From: Sternotherus odoratus
Lineage: Eukaryota; Chordata; Testudines; Kinosternidae
Assembly (NCBI GenBank): GCA_032164245.1
Contig: JAVMKO010000001.1
Location: 79,295,892-79,359,891, forward strand
DNA: 64,000 bases
Direction of reading: 5' to 3'
Below the pieces are notes generated by a model, which made no database searches, was not told the origin of the DNA, and worked only from the letters and a program-made list of their open reading frames with translations. Positions 32,229-43,071 of this stretch are shown piece after piece (the stretch's first letter is position 1; the number at the start of each line of letters is the position of its first letter). A program made the position numbers and the translations under genes.

Positions 32229-34731
32229 TCAAAAGTTCGGTCGAGGACCAGATGGAGGCCTGCTGGGGCCTTGTGGCTGCCCTTGTTGGCGGGTAGCTGA
32301 GCGACACCTACTGCCCCAACCTAGGCCTCTGGAGGTATTCTGTCTGGTTCTAGGTGGGGGGTAAGGGCGTTGGGGTGGAGGTCTAAATGGGCGTCTTTGG
32401 GTAACTGGGGTATGCATGCCCAGGGACCGCATGATGACTCTCGAGTCTTTCAGGGATTGGAGATGAGAGTCAGTTTTGTCGGAAAACAACCCCGTGCCTT
32501 CAAAGGGGAGGTCCTGGATCGTTTGTTGGTCCTCCGTGGAGAGACCGGACCCCTGCAGCCAGGATATGTGCCACATCGTTATCCCGGACGCCAAGGTGCG
32601 AGCGGCTGAGTCTGCCGAGTCGAGGGCAGCCTGGAGAGAGGTCTTTGATACCTTCTTGCCCTCCTCTACAAAGGCCGCAAATTCCTTTTTGGACTCCGTG
32701 GGGATCAAGTCCCTGAACTTGTTCATGGAGTCCCAGGAGTTAAACGCGTAGCGACCGAGCAGAGCTTGTCGGCTCACTACGCGCAGCTGTAAACCTCCTG
32801 TGGAGTATACTTTGCGGCCGAATAGGTCCAACCGCTTAGCCTCTTTGGCTTTGGGGGCCGAGGCCTGCTGTCCGTGGCACTCTTTTTTGTTGACAGCCCG
32901 AACAACGAGGGAGTGGGGGGAGGGTGTACAGGTATTCACACCCCTTGGCCGGGACAAAGTATTTACGTTCCACGCCTTGGGCCGTGGGTGGAATGGAGGC
33001 TGGGGTCTGCCACAAGGTCCGCATGTTGGGCTGTATGGTCCGTATGAGTGGAAGTGCCACTCTAGTAGTGGTACCCGCCGATAGGATGGTGACCACCGGG
33101 TCATCCTGTTCGATGACCTCCTCCGCTTGCAGGTCCATGCTCCATGCCACGCGCTGAAGGAGGTCCTGCTGAGCTGTCAGGTCGATTGGCGGGGGACCGG
33201 AAATCGTGGTGCCTGCTACTGCCTCATCCGGTGAAGAACCTGAATAGGGGTCTAGTAATGGAGGAGGTGAGGCTTCACCAGTGTGCTGTGCCGTTGGTGC
33301 CCTGGGTGATGCTATGGGATGGGGCTGCACTGCAGAGGATGCCGTAGCCGTTGATTCCTGCGGGCGGCCTAGGGCTGCCTCTGATTTTCTAGGCTCAGAC
33401 GGGTGTCTGGATGTTCCCAGAGGTTCGCCTTGGGCCTGGTGGTAGGCCCATGGTGTCCAGAACGGCCAGTCAGACTGCTGGTGGTCGGGCTCCTGGTCAG
33501 GGTTGTGCCAATGTTTTTCTTCGATGGTCAAGCCCAGCTGTGAGTGGGACGAGGCCGAGGCCGATGGAGAGGGCCGAGGAGGGGCTGTTGGTCTTACAGT
33601 GGAGGGAGGCTGTCCGGTGGTTGCTGACGCCCGTCGGTGCTGAAGAGCATGGTGCGGAGAGTGTGACCGACAGCTGGGCTAAGCGCGTTGTTCGCTCCGG
33701 TACCGAGAGCCTGATCGCGATCTTGAGTGCGAACGGCTCCGGTACCTGTGAGGACTGCATTGCAGAGAACACTGTGCCGAGCAGCAAGTGGAGGGCGATC
33801 CTGTTTGGCGCCGGGAGGTCGACCGGTGCCGAGATGATCGGTGCCAGGAGGACGATCGGCGCCGAGATGGGGAGCGGCGCCGAGATGGGGAGCGGTGCTG
33901 GGATTTGGACCGGTGCTGGGATCTGGATCAGCGCCGGGATCTGGATCGGCGCTGCGGCAGTGAGTGGTGCCTTGACCGGGAGTGGTGCCGAGATGGAGAG
34001 CGGCGTCTTGATGTCGAGCGGGATTGGGACCGTGAGCGGTACAGTGCTGGGGCTCGAAGGAGCGGCTTGCCTTTAGACTGAACCTCTCTGGGTTGAGTCG
34101 AGGGTATAGCTGGCGGCGCCTCTATAAGGGCGATAAGGTCTCTCGCCGTATTGTGTGTGTCCGGCGTGGAGGGCAGGCAAGGCTCTACCTGCACTCTAGG
34201 TGGGGAGCCAAATAGGTCTGGACTCAACGGCTCGATGACAGGGGCCGGAGTCAACGGTACCGTGGCCAGAGCCGCCGGCACCAGACGGTCTTAGGCAGGG
34301 CGTATGTCTGGTGGTGCCTGCCCTGGCAGAGGTGGAACATCCTTGCTCTGCTTCTTTTTCTTTGCGGGGGACCACGCTCGACGCTGCACCGGGGCAGGTT
34401 TACTCAGTGCCGTGGTGTCACGGAGTTCCGGTGCATGGACTGTCTTGGGTGACAAGGGGGGAGCTGCCGGTGGCGCACTGCAGACCGAGGAGGAGGGTGT
34501 TACCTGTACACCGGATGTTGTCGGTGCCGGGCTAAGTGCCGCCTCCATTAGGAGCTGCCAGAGTCTAAAGTCACGCTCCTTTTTGGTCCGAGGCCGGAAA
34601 CTTAGGCAGATTTTGCACTTTTCTGCCGAGTGAGATTCCCCCCGGCACTTTAGGCAGGAGTCATGCAGGTCACCCACCGGCATGGGCTTCCCACAGGACA
34701 CGCAGGGCTTAAAGCCTGGTGCCTTGGGCAT
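32229..34731 (-). pseudogene. DIRS Gag-like protein, broken
   Basis: The start at 34731 gives a Cys-rich N-terminus (CVSCGKPMPVGDLHDSCLKC, then CKICLSF), probably zinc-binding. One in-frame stop near 34290 precedes a Ser/Arg-rich repeat region (34281-33928). Later pieces are at 33531-32836 (QTPASIPPTAQGVERKYFVP) and 33104-32229 (KEAKRLDLFGRKVYSTGGLQ and TSLQAALDSADSAARTLASG), with a frameshift near 32915. The arrangement matches DIRS ORF1. Confidence 0.8.
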
Positions 34732-34811
34732 GAGCCCTCAGCAGAGGAGGGTTGGGGCAAACCCCTGACCCTCAATAACTATATACATCTATATATATAA
34801 AAGTCAAGTGG

Positions 34812-34856
34812 TGTATGTATGTATGTGTGTATGTATGTATGTATGTATGTACGTAT
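34812..34856. repeat. GTAT microsatellite
   Basis: Tandem gtat units with a few gtgt variants, just inside the Helitron 5' end. Confidence 0.9.
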
Positions 34857-35092
34857 GACTGCGAACTCCTCCCGCACCGTTTGAGCCAGAGACTTGAAAT
34901 TTGGTACAGTGAGGGGTCTTGGGGTCTAGATGCTGGTAAGGGTCGAAAAATTTTCGGATCTCACCTCTGACGCCCCCCAGGGGTGAAAGTCTTTCAGGGC
35001 CAATCACATCGGCTGGGCGGTTAGGTGGTGATGATGTCATAATACCCCCCTCCAACAGACACCTCACTCGCTCAGCTCACCCCTCCCTCCTC

Positions 35093-35370
35093 CAACGGAA
35101 CCCCGGAGATCCCTCAGTTCTCTGCCCCTCCCCCCTCCCAACGGAACCCCGGAGATCCCTCCATTCTCTGCCCCTCCCCCCTCCCAACGGAACCCCGGAG
35201 ATCCCTCAGTTCTCTGCCCCTCCCCCCTCCCAACAGAACCCCAGAGATCCCTCAGTTCTCTGCCCCTCCCCCCTCCCAAGGGAACCCCGGAGAGCCCTCC
35301 GTTCTCTGCCCCTCCCCCCTCCCAACGGAACCCCGGAGAGCCCTCAGTTCTCTGCCCCTCCCACCTCAAC
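35093..35370. repeat. 46-bp tandem repeat
   Basis: The word caacggaaccccggag or a close variant starts at 35093, 35139, 35185, 35231, 35277 and 35323, an exact 46-bp period over six units inside the Helitron. Confidence 0.92.
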
Positions 35371-35464
35371 CCCGGACTCCATCAGCTCTGTGCCCCCCCC
35401 CCACCTGCGAAGGTCCCCGGAATCCCTCGGCTCTGGGCCCCCTCCCCGCCTGCGACGGATCTGA

Positions 35465-36545
35465 GTTGGGTTTGGTGGGACGGTAAGTGAGGTGGGGGTG
35501 TCGGGTTCGGTCGGGGGGGTGAGGTGGGGGTGTTGGGGTTGGTCAGGGGGTGTTGCGGTTGGTGGGGGGGTGAGGTGGGGGTGTCGGGTTTGCTCGGGGG
35601 GGTGAGGTGGGGGTGTCGGGTTTGGTCGGGGGGTAAGTGAGCCGGGGGGGTGTCGGGGTTGGTCTGGGGGGGTGGGAAGGTGTCGGGGGGGTGAGGGGTG
35701 TGGTGTGGGTGTTTGGTTTGGTCTGGGGGGGGGAAGGTGTTGGGGTGGGTGCCCAGACCAAACCCGACACCCCCCCCCCGGCTCACTTACCCCCCGACCA
35801 AACCCGACACCGCCCCCTCACCCCCCCACCAACCGCAACACCCCCTGACCAACCCCAACACCCACCCCTCACCCCTCATCCACCCCAACACCTTCCCACC
35901 CCCCCAGACCAAACCCGACACCCCCTGGCTCACTTACCCCCCGACCGAACCTGACACCCCCAACTCACCCCCCCCACACCAATCGCAACACCCCCAGACC
36001 AAACCTGACACCCCCCGGCTCACTTACCCCCCGACCGAACCCGACACTCCCACCTCACCCCCCCAAGCAAACCCGACACCCCCACCTCACCCCCCCACCA
36101 ACCACAACACCCCCTGACCAACCCCAACACCCACACATCACCCCTCACCCACCACGACACCTTCCCACCCCCCCAGACCAAACCCGACACCCCCCCGGCT
36201 CACTTACCCCCCGACCAAACCCAACAACCCCACCTGACCCCCCCCAAGCAAACCCAACACCCCCACCTGACCCCCCGACCAAACCCGACACCCCCCCCCC
36301 CCGGCTCACGGTGCACTGTGTAGCACACAGATTATTAAATACACTGTTCGGTCGGGGGGTGAGGTGGGGGTGTCGGGTTTGCTCAGGGGGTGAGGTGGGG
36401 GTGTCGGGTTTGTTTTGGGGGGTCAGGTGGGGTTGTCGGGTTTGGTCGGGGGGTAAGTGAGCCGGGGGGTCTTGGGGTTGGTCGGGGGGGGTGGGAAGGT
36501 GTCAGGGTGGGTGAAGGGTGGGTGTTGGGGTTGGTCAGGTGGTGT
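35465..36545. repeat. oppositely oriented 'gaccaaacccgacaccccc' arrays
   Basis: From 35465 to about 35755 the units read in the G-rich sense (ggtgggggtgtcgggtttgg). From 35756 to 36305 they read as the reverse complement, and from 36345 to 36545 in the G-rich sense again. The array therefore contains very large inverted repeats that could fold back on themselves. Assembly here may be unreliable. Confidence 0.85.
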
Positions 36546-36727
36546 CAACTGTCTGCCCCCTCCCCACCTCCGACTGACCCGAGCAACGCCGGGCACTTAT
36601 GCTAGTTATTTATAACTTTTAAACTATGAACTATTTGAATACAACTAAGAACCGTAAGCGAGAGGAAGCTAGGGAGAGTGGAGAGCACGAGGGAGATCTC
36701 CACAGTTCCAACAACCGAATGGGCGGA

Positions 36728-36923
36728 AAGAAGGAACTGAGGGGGGCGCCGGGTCGGCTCCTATATATATATACACAGCACCAGGAAGGCGCCACTCCAG
36801 GGGGCTCCACGAGCGACCCAGCGAGGGTTGCTAGGGTAAAAAGTCTTCCCGACAACCGTGCACGCTGTGCATCCACACACCTAATTGGAATGCATATGAG
36901 CAACCACTCGAAGAAAAACAGTT
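36728..36923. repeat. DIRS inverted terminal repeat, right
   Basis: Reverse complement of 28926-29119. It includes aagaaggaactgagggggg, the tatatatatatacac run and cctaattggaatgcatatg. Confidence 0.88.
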
Positions 36924-36959
36924 AATTCTACAGCACACAAGAAAGACTGTTCTTGACTT

Positions 36960-37470
36960 CATCTGAAGTAACACACAGGAGCAAATTCAAGAAGTGACAG
37001 TAAGTGAGCTACTATTTAATAGGGTCCACAGCATAATTAGGTTCAATGTACAAGTGGCAGATACAGTACTACAAGTGACACTAAACTTTAGTAAGGGAGA
37101 TTTCATTAAAATAAGAAAGTTAGTCAAAAAGGCCCTAAAGTTAAAAGGAAAGGAAGTAAAATCCCTAAAGGTGGCATGGATGATGCTAAGAAAACAGTAA
37201 TAGAGTCTCAAAAGACATGCAGACTGCTGAGCAAAAAGAAGGAAGCCAATATGGTTAAATGTCAAGCTCTGATAGGCTATTCAAGCCAAACAGAAATCTA
37301 TCTACATTTGAAAAACGGACCCCAATAAACAGGAAAGTAAATGACAGCTGGTAGCAAAAAAAATGAAATGAGGAGGACCAAAAAGACATTCAAAGAGCAA
37401 ATAGCGAATGGTGTAAAAGTAAGAGATTCATTAAGTACATCCGAAGCAGAAAGCCTTGTGCTGGGGTGCG
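36960..37470 (+). pseudogene. CR1 LINE ORF2 middle fragment
   Basis: The sequence follows the region of CR1 ORF2 between endonuclease and RT. It has a short open frame (36994-37200) with NFSKGDFIKIRKLVKKALKL, VKSLKVAWMMLRK, and then, after stops, a segment reading FIKYIRSRKP near 37420-37455. It is interrupted by stops and ends where a GC-rich insertion begins at about 37482. Confidence 0.6.
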
Positions 37471-37481
37471 TTCCCCACATG

Positions 37482-37700
37482 CATAGGTGCTGACTTTTGG
37501 TTTTGCCGGTGGGTGCCTCATCCTGGCCCCGCCCCATTCCTCAAGGCCCCGCCCTCACTCTGCCCCACTCCACCTCTTCCTGCCCCCACTCTGCCCCTTA
37601 GGTCCTCTCCCCATAGCATCTCCTGCCCACTGCTCATTCCCTCCTGCCTTGAAGGCTATGTGTGTGTGTGTTTGGGGGGAGCTCAGCCTCCCCCCAAAAC
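37482..37700. repeat. 'cataggtgctgact' GC-rich repeat copy
   Basis: Starts cataggtgctgacttttgg, like the insertion at 56977-57299, and continues with 'ccccgccc' type blocks. The right end was not found. It may be a hAT-like non-autonomous element. Confidence 0.4.
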
Positions 37701-38191
37701 TGGCAATTTTCAGCATATTTATCATTGGCATCTTAACAATGTAATCATTATTAACATAGTAATGAAATATATTATTACATTATCATGAATTACAGTATAT
37801 TAAAATAATTATACTCCGCTATAAGCTGTTTTCACTAACATCCCAGTGTAAAGATATTACATTTGCTCTGAGCTTCACATCTGATTTAGGGCCTGTTTGG
37901 GAGCTGAGGGCCACTGATGGCTGTGGGAAGAAGATGGATGGAGGGACAAGCAATGGAGAGTGTTTCCCCTCTCCCTTCCTCCTCTCCCTTCCTTTCGCTC
38001 TCCCTGCCCTTTCCCTTTCTCTTGTTTCTTCTCTAAGTCCTTGCTCCTCTTCCTGATGTTTCCCCCTTCTTGCTTCCCACCCATGTCCCTCTTCCCATCT
38101 CTCTCTGCTTCCCACCTCCTGGCAGCTCTGTCTAGTGGCTGCTCCCACCCACCCACTCAAAGTGGCAGAGGAAGTTTCCCCTCCTTGGTTG

Positions 38192-38400
38192 GGAAGGTTG
38201 CCTAGTGGTTAAGGCACGGGGCTCAAGTGTTCTGGGTTTGATTCTATGCTCTGCCACAGACTCCCTTCTTAGCCTTGGGAAAGTCACTACACCTCTGTGC
38301 CCTAGATCCCACCTGCCAAATGGGGCCAATACTAAACTTGCCTCCTAGGCTAAATCCATTCATGGCTATGTGATGATGGGGAAATGGGGATACCAATGTG
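38192..38400 (+). repeat. MIR SINE, sense orientation
   Basis: The tRNA-like head keeps box A-like 'gcctagtggttaaggcac' and box B-like 'gggtttgattc'. It is followed by 'tctgccacagactccctt', 'ccttgggaaagtcactacac' and 'ctgtgccc', the normal MIR order. Confidence 0.8.
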
Positions 38401-38429
38401 GGTAGATTTGGGCTGAATTTCACCACAGT

Positions 38430-38800
38430 CTGAGAGTGATAGCCAGCTCCACGCAGGGGGATGGGAGAGAGAGGGGCTCAGGCCAGCTCCACACAAAGTG
38501 GGGTCAGGGCTTCAGCCCTGCAACTTCTGCCTCTAAGGTGGCTAGGGCTCCCGAGCCGGGGACTTCAGTCCCACCTCTTCTGCCAGGGTCCAGGGCTTCT
38601 CTTTCCCCGCCCCCCCTCCCCCCAAGTGCAGCTCCTGCCAGGGTCCGAGGTTTCTCCTCCCCCCACCCCTGCCCAGCACGGCTCCTGCTGGGGTTCGGGG
38701 ATTCTCCTCCTCCGCTCTAGCTTGGCTCCATTCCCCACAACCCCTTCCCCCCAGTACAGCTCCTGCCGGGTCCAGGGCTTCTCCTCCCCCTAATCCACCA
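38430..38800. repeat. degenerate GC-rich tandem repeat
   Basis: Repeats of a unit of roughly 60 bp with 'cagctcctgccagggtccag' and 'ggcttctcctcccc' words. No ends or coding potential recognised. Confidence 0.5.
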
Positions 38801-39109
38801 TTGCACCCAACGCTAGCCTAGCTGGGCTCCCTTGGGTCACCTGATGCCTGCTGTGGCCGGAGTTGAGCCCGGCCATCAGCCCAAGAGGTGTGGGGTGGCC
38901 CTAGGTGAGCAGGAGCTGGCTGTGCTGCTGCTGATAGCCCCGCACTCCTTCCCATGGCTAACCCTAAGTGTGGGGGGGCCGGGGTGAGCGGACTCCTTTA
39001 CAGTGCCAAGGAGTTCTGTGGTCCAGGGAAGGCATTTGATTTTCTTGAATTGAACAGCAGCCAATTTCAAAAGCACTGTTATTCCTGATTCTACTCTCTA
39101 CTCACTTCA

Positions 39110-39543
39110 TCCTATATAATAAAAGGCCAGAGGAAGTTTGTCTGAAGCCATCATGCTCAGTAGAGACGGCCCGGACGAACAGCATGCTGGGAGTGGTAGT
39201 TCGGCGGCACAAAATGGCCACCGCGAGCTGCAGAGACGGCCCGGACACACAGCGGTAAGCACTTTGGCCCGTCCCCAGTGAGGTAACAGGGCACAGTGCT
39301 GAGGCAGTGGTAGAGAAGGAGGGAGACCCCTGTGAGGTAACAGGGCATGGTGCAGCGGGACTGAGGGGCAGTGGTAGAGAAGGAGGGAGACCCCAGTGAA
39401 GAAACAGGGCACAGTGCAGCGGGGCTGACGGGCAGTGGTAGAAAAGGAGGGGGTCCCCAGTGAGGTAACAGGACACGGTGCAGGGGGACTGAGGGCAAAC
39501 ACCATTAAGCACTTTGGTCCGTGTACACGGGCTTTTACACTAG
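39110..39543 (+). mobile_element. short non-autonomous Helitron
   Basis: Begins TCCTATATAATAAAAGG after an A. It ends with the perfect palindrome ccgtgtacacgg (39519-39530), nine bases, then CTAG followed by T. Inside are three to four copies of a unit of about 65 bp ('ggcagtggtagagaaggagg'). It has no coding capacity of its own. The minus-strand frames up to 136 codons are repeat artefacts. Confidence 0.82.
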
Positions 39544-40274
39544 TTACTATATATAGTGGGAGAGGTGTGTGTACATGTAATGTAACTGCAGCTTGCGTGC
39601 ATTTGTTTTTGACTGGCTATAACAAGTCACGTCCTTTAAATATAAGATTGCTCTAATTCACTTTAATATTGCCTCCTCCCACAACTCCCTTCACTCCTCC
39701 CAACCAATTACTTCTTCCTCCTTGCCCTGGAGCATTCTTCATATCTAGGTCCTAATGCCCCACTGCTATAATTTGGTTCCCTCCACCCCCCCTATTATTG
39801 CAATTGTTAACAATTTCTTTTCTTCTGTTACTTTCTCCTCGACTCTTTACAATCTGTCAATGTTCACTCTCCTCCTATCCACCCTGACGCACACTTAGTC
39901 TGACCCTATTTCTAACTTTCCCTTTCTCAGAAAAGTCCTCAAGAAAGTAGCCCCATGTTGGTTTCCATACGACAATATCCTAGAGACTGATTTCAGGCTG
40001 GATTCTGGCAGAGCCACAACACAGAAGCAGCCTGGTGTAATGATCTCATCTTCTGCTGCTAAGGGATTCTTTTCTCTTTGTTCTCCTTTGCTAGTGCAAC
40101 CTTAACTACCGCATCATTCCACCCTCCCAGAGATCAGCACAGGTGTCTCTTGCTGCTGCTCTGTAGAGGTTGTCTCTGGTTTTTCTCTTGTTGCAGTTTC
40201 ATTGCTCTGTCTGCTTCTGGTGATAACTCCACTTCTGTACCAGTAACTCCGCCAATACCCCTGCTTGCTGCGGT

Positions 40275-40355
40275 GGTCTAAAGCATCTGGTGCTGGCCAC
40301 TATAATGGACTAGAAGGACCTCAGGTCTCATCCTATGTGACAACCCCTATGTTCT
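40275..40355 (+). repeat. CR1 LINE 3' end scrap
   Basis: 'ctggtgctggccactataat' followed by 'ggactagaaggacctcagg' and 'cctatgttctgcc' fits the very 3' end of CR1. Confidence 0.5.
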
Positions 40356-41157
40356 GCCTCAGTTCAACACTTGACCCACTGTTCTTTTCATAGAAACACA
40401 GATGTTAGAGGCAGAAAAGGCCTATTACACTGTGCAGTCCATTTCCCTGGGGCCAGTGCATGGCACACTTTATTGTTTTAAATGTCACAAGCAGTGGAAT
40501 TTCCACCAGCGGGACACATCTCACAACCAGAAAGTGCATTCGACTATTGAGTCAGAATCTTCCTTTTATTTCATCTCTTTACTCTTTTACAAGTCCCTAG
40601 CCATTGTTCTATTTTAAATAAATCTTCTCCCTCTTTGAGATCACCTTTTGTACTGCAGGTTCTTACAGTTCAAGTATCTGAGTATAAGTTGCAAACTCCT
40701 CCTCTTGTTCATTAAATTGGAAACTGTCCATATTTGCTATATATAGCCATGTTATTTTTTCTCTCTTCCTCCTCCTCTTTTTTATTTTTTAAATCCCCAT
40801 TCCCAGTGCCAGTTTGCAGTTATGTTCACAGCATATACACAGAAGTTAGATAAAAACAAATATTCTTTCTGGAAGGTTGCAACCAGGCTGGACTACAACA
40901 TTTTGGCATCTGAGGTGAGGAGCTTAAATGATGCCTCCAAACCCCCTCACTTGGACCAAAATTTTGAAAGGTCTCTTGTGCCCTCCCTCCTCCAGCACAG
41001 CACTCCACCATCTCTGTGCATCTAGGGCAGAGAGAATACATATGCACCAGCAGCAGACACAACTTTCTGGGTCCTAGTGGTGCCCCCACCGCCTGGCACC
41101 TGAGGCGGCTGCTTCAATTCACCTCATGGTAAGGCCAGCCCTGGTTGCAATGTAGTA

Positions 41158-41744
41158 CAGTAAACCCTCGATTTAACAGACCTCGATTTAACGGACTTCG
41201 GATGCAACAGACAAAATTTCTGATCCATATCAGACCGCGACCCCTCCCTGCTGCGGCCCCGGTCCCCTTCCCTGGCGGCCGTCTGCTGGCTCCTGGCTCC
41301 CGCCCGGGTCCCGCCAGCGGGCGGGCTGGCTGGCTGCCGGATCCTGCCCGGGTCCCGCCAGCGGGCGGGCTGGCTGGCTGCCGGATCCTGCCCGGGTCCC
41401 GCCAGCGGGCGGGCTGGCTGCTGGATCCTGCCCGGCTCCCGCCAGCGGGCGGGCTGGCTGCCGGCTCCCGCCAGCGGGCGGGCTGGCTGCCGGCTCCCGC
41501 CAGCGGGCGGGCTGGCTGCCGGCTCCCGCCAGCGGGCGGGCTGGCTGCCGGCTCCCGCCAGCGGGCGGGCTGGCTGCCGGCTCCCGCCCGGGTCCCAGCA
41601 GCAGGCGGGCTGCGGAGCTGCCGCCCCGACCCTGTGGCGGGCAGGCTGCTGCTCCAACAGCTCGGGTTTTTTTTATTATTATTAAATAACGGACTTTTTG
41701 ATTTAACGGACACCCCCTCGCCCGAATTAGTCAAGGTTTTACTG
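41158..41744. mobile_element. Tigger-like (pogo/mariner) MITE with minisatellite
   Basis: The left end is cagtaaaccctcgatttaac, preceded by TA. The right end is gtcaaggttttactg, followed by TA. The ends are near inverted repeats, and internal 'gatttaacggac' copies occur near both. TA duplication and CAGTAAAACC-type ends are features of Tigger/pogo elements. No transposase is encoded. The middle is a GC-rich array. Confidence 0.75.
41290..41600. repeat. 29-bp GC-rich tandem repeat
   Basis: About nine units containing cccgccagcgggcgggctgg, mostly 29 bp apart, with longer spacers (gatcctgcccgg) in the first three. Each unit holds a short palindrome (cccgccagcgggcggg). Frames of about 200 codons on both strands come from this array. 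Confidence 0.9.
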
Positions 41745-42049
41745 TACTGCTTTATTTCTTAGAATTCAGAAGGATAATACCCGAAAACACAGAGAACAGG
41801 CTTTTCCTCAAGCAGAGAGTCACAACTCTCTCCCACCTTGCTTGCTATCTCTTGCTCCCAGACATTTCTTTACAGAGCCCCCTCACCTGTCAGCAGGACC
41901 AGGAACACCCACTCCCACCCCCACCTCTTAAAGAGAAAGCTTGCAATTCCAGCAGTCCTCAGTACACCACAACCTCGTTCCCTGTCAGTTGTTGCTAAAC
42001 CAAGCCACCCGTATTTAATTTTCCTTAAAAAAAAATATATATCGATCCT

Positions 42050-42260
42050 TCAAGCCCTCTGAGCATTTTCACTTCTCTGAACTCCCTCCAGCTTGTCTCG
42101 CTCTGTCTGGTAATGAGGAGTGCAGAGCTGAACACAATCTTTCAGGTGTGGTGGCATCAGCCCTGTGCGGAGACAGACCTACCTCCCAGCTCTGTGATAT
42201 GTCTCTATGTATACAGCTCAAAATTGCACTAAGCTTCTCTTTTGACATATTGCTTAGCAA
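42050..42260 (-). repeat. CR1-like LINE fragment, probable
   Basis: 'ctgaactccctccagcttg', 'gagctgaacacaatctttc' and 'ggtgtggtggcatcagccc' resemble the reverse complement of the RT C-terminal coding part of CR1, but divergence is high. Confidence 0.4.
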
Positions 42261-42639
42261 CCCCATGTCTAACTTATGTCCATTAGTACCTACCGGTCTC
42301 TTTCAGCATTAGCCAGACATCTAAAGTGCATTGAGATGGAAAGTGTTATAGAGCGGATAAGTATTAATTATTACTCTTTCCCAGGATTCACCCTCCCACT
42401 GAATATCTGTGTCAAAATCCCCATCCAAACCTTCACGTCTTCTTGCCTTGACTTTCTTCTCTGTTGCTTTCTCCAGATTTCAGAATGTTGCTCCCCAACT
42501 CTTCCCATAGTCAGAGAATAGCCACCACATCACTCTTGTACTCAAACAACAACTCTGCCTTGCCTTTCATTTTATAATCCAGTTCAAAGTTTCCCTATGT
42601 TTTTAGACTTGCTCTCTCATCACTTTTCTACCATTTTCT

Positions 42640-43071
42640 GATGATAAAGATGAGGCACTACCAGAGACTGAGGTGTCAGAAGAAGGGGTGATGGAACACA
42701 CTGATAAATTAAAAACCAGTAAGTCATCAAGCCCAAGTTGTAGACATTCAAGAGGTCTGAGGAGTTTAGAGTGAAGTGGCTCAGCTGCTAACAAAAACAA
42801 GCAATCTCTCACTAACAACTACAGTACCAGAGGATTGCAGAGCAGCAAATTTTGCACCTGTGTTTAGAAAAGTCTCTAGAAGAGATCCAGGGAATTGTAG
42901 ACCAGTAGGCCTTACATTTGTCCCTGGCAAACTGGCTGAGTCGGTAATTAAAAACAGAACAACAAAAGATCAGGAAGGTCGTGATTCTGCAAAGGAAAAT
43001 TGTGTCTCACTAATCTTAGAATTCTTTAAATGTGTCAAAATAGGGGATAAAGGAAAACGGGTTGATGTCAT
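42640..43071 (+). pseudogene. CR1 LINE ORF2 RT fragment, left part
   Basis: The frame at 42776-43117 reads VPEDCRAANFAPVFRKVSRR, DPGNCRPVGLTFVPGKLAES and VIKNR, the N-terminal RT region of CR1. It runs to VDVI at about 43070, where a solo LTR was inserted. Upstream codons (KLKTSKSSSPSC) match the preceding CR1 segment. Confidence 0.8.
43067..43071. repeat. target-site duplication gtcat, left copy
   Basis: Repeated exactly at 43786-43790. Removing the LTR restores the continuity of the CR1 reading frame. Confidence 0.85.

Larger units (their letters stand above)
34788..36605 (+). mobile_element. non-autonomous Helitron, minisatellite-filled
   Basis: The element starts TCTATATATATAAAAG after an A, and ends with a small hairpin (cccg...cggg, 36578-36593), then 12 bases to CTAG followed by T. 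This matches the Helitron rule of insertion between A and T with TC and CTRR ends and no duplication. The 5' unique part (34856-35040, 'gagccagagacttgaaattt') is typical of vertebrate Helitrons as I remember them. It encodes no Rep/helicase. It lies within the DIRS element, so it is the younger of the two. Confidence 0.82.
28904..36924 (-). mobile_element. DIRS-like tyrosine-recombinase retrotransposon, decayed
   Basis: Read on the minus strand the element has an inverted terminal repeat, gag, RT with RNase H, a tyrosine recombinase, an internal complementary region and the opposite terminal repeat, which is the DIRS layout. It lacks LTRs and an integrase. DIRS elements integrate a circular DNA by means of the recombinase and make no target duplication. 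A 1.8-kb Helitron lies inside the 5' part, leaving about 6.2 kb of DIRS. Stops and frameshifts break all three genes, so it is inactive. Confidence 0.88.

Noticed and set aside
35093..36545. Possible CRISPR array because of regular repeats
   Set aside because: The units are head-to-tail with no unique spacers, in eukaryotic DNA, and lie inside a Helitron.
38192..38262. Functional tRNA gene
   Set aside because: Box A- and B-like words are present but the cloverleaf does not close, and the sequence continues into a MIR core.
41114..41762. Two frames of about 205 codons on opposite strands with repeated 'SPPAGGSRQPAR' type words
   Set aside because: They are translations of a 29-bp repeat inside a Tigger-like element.
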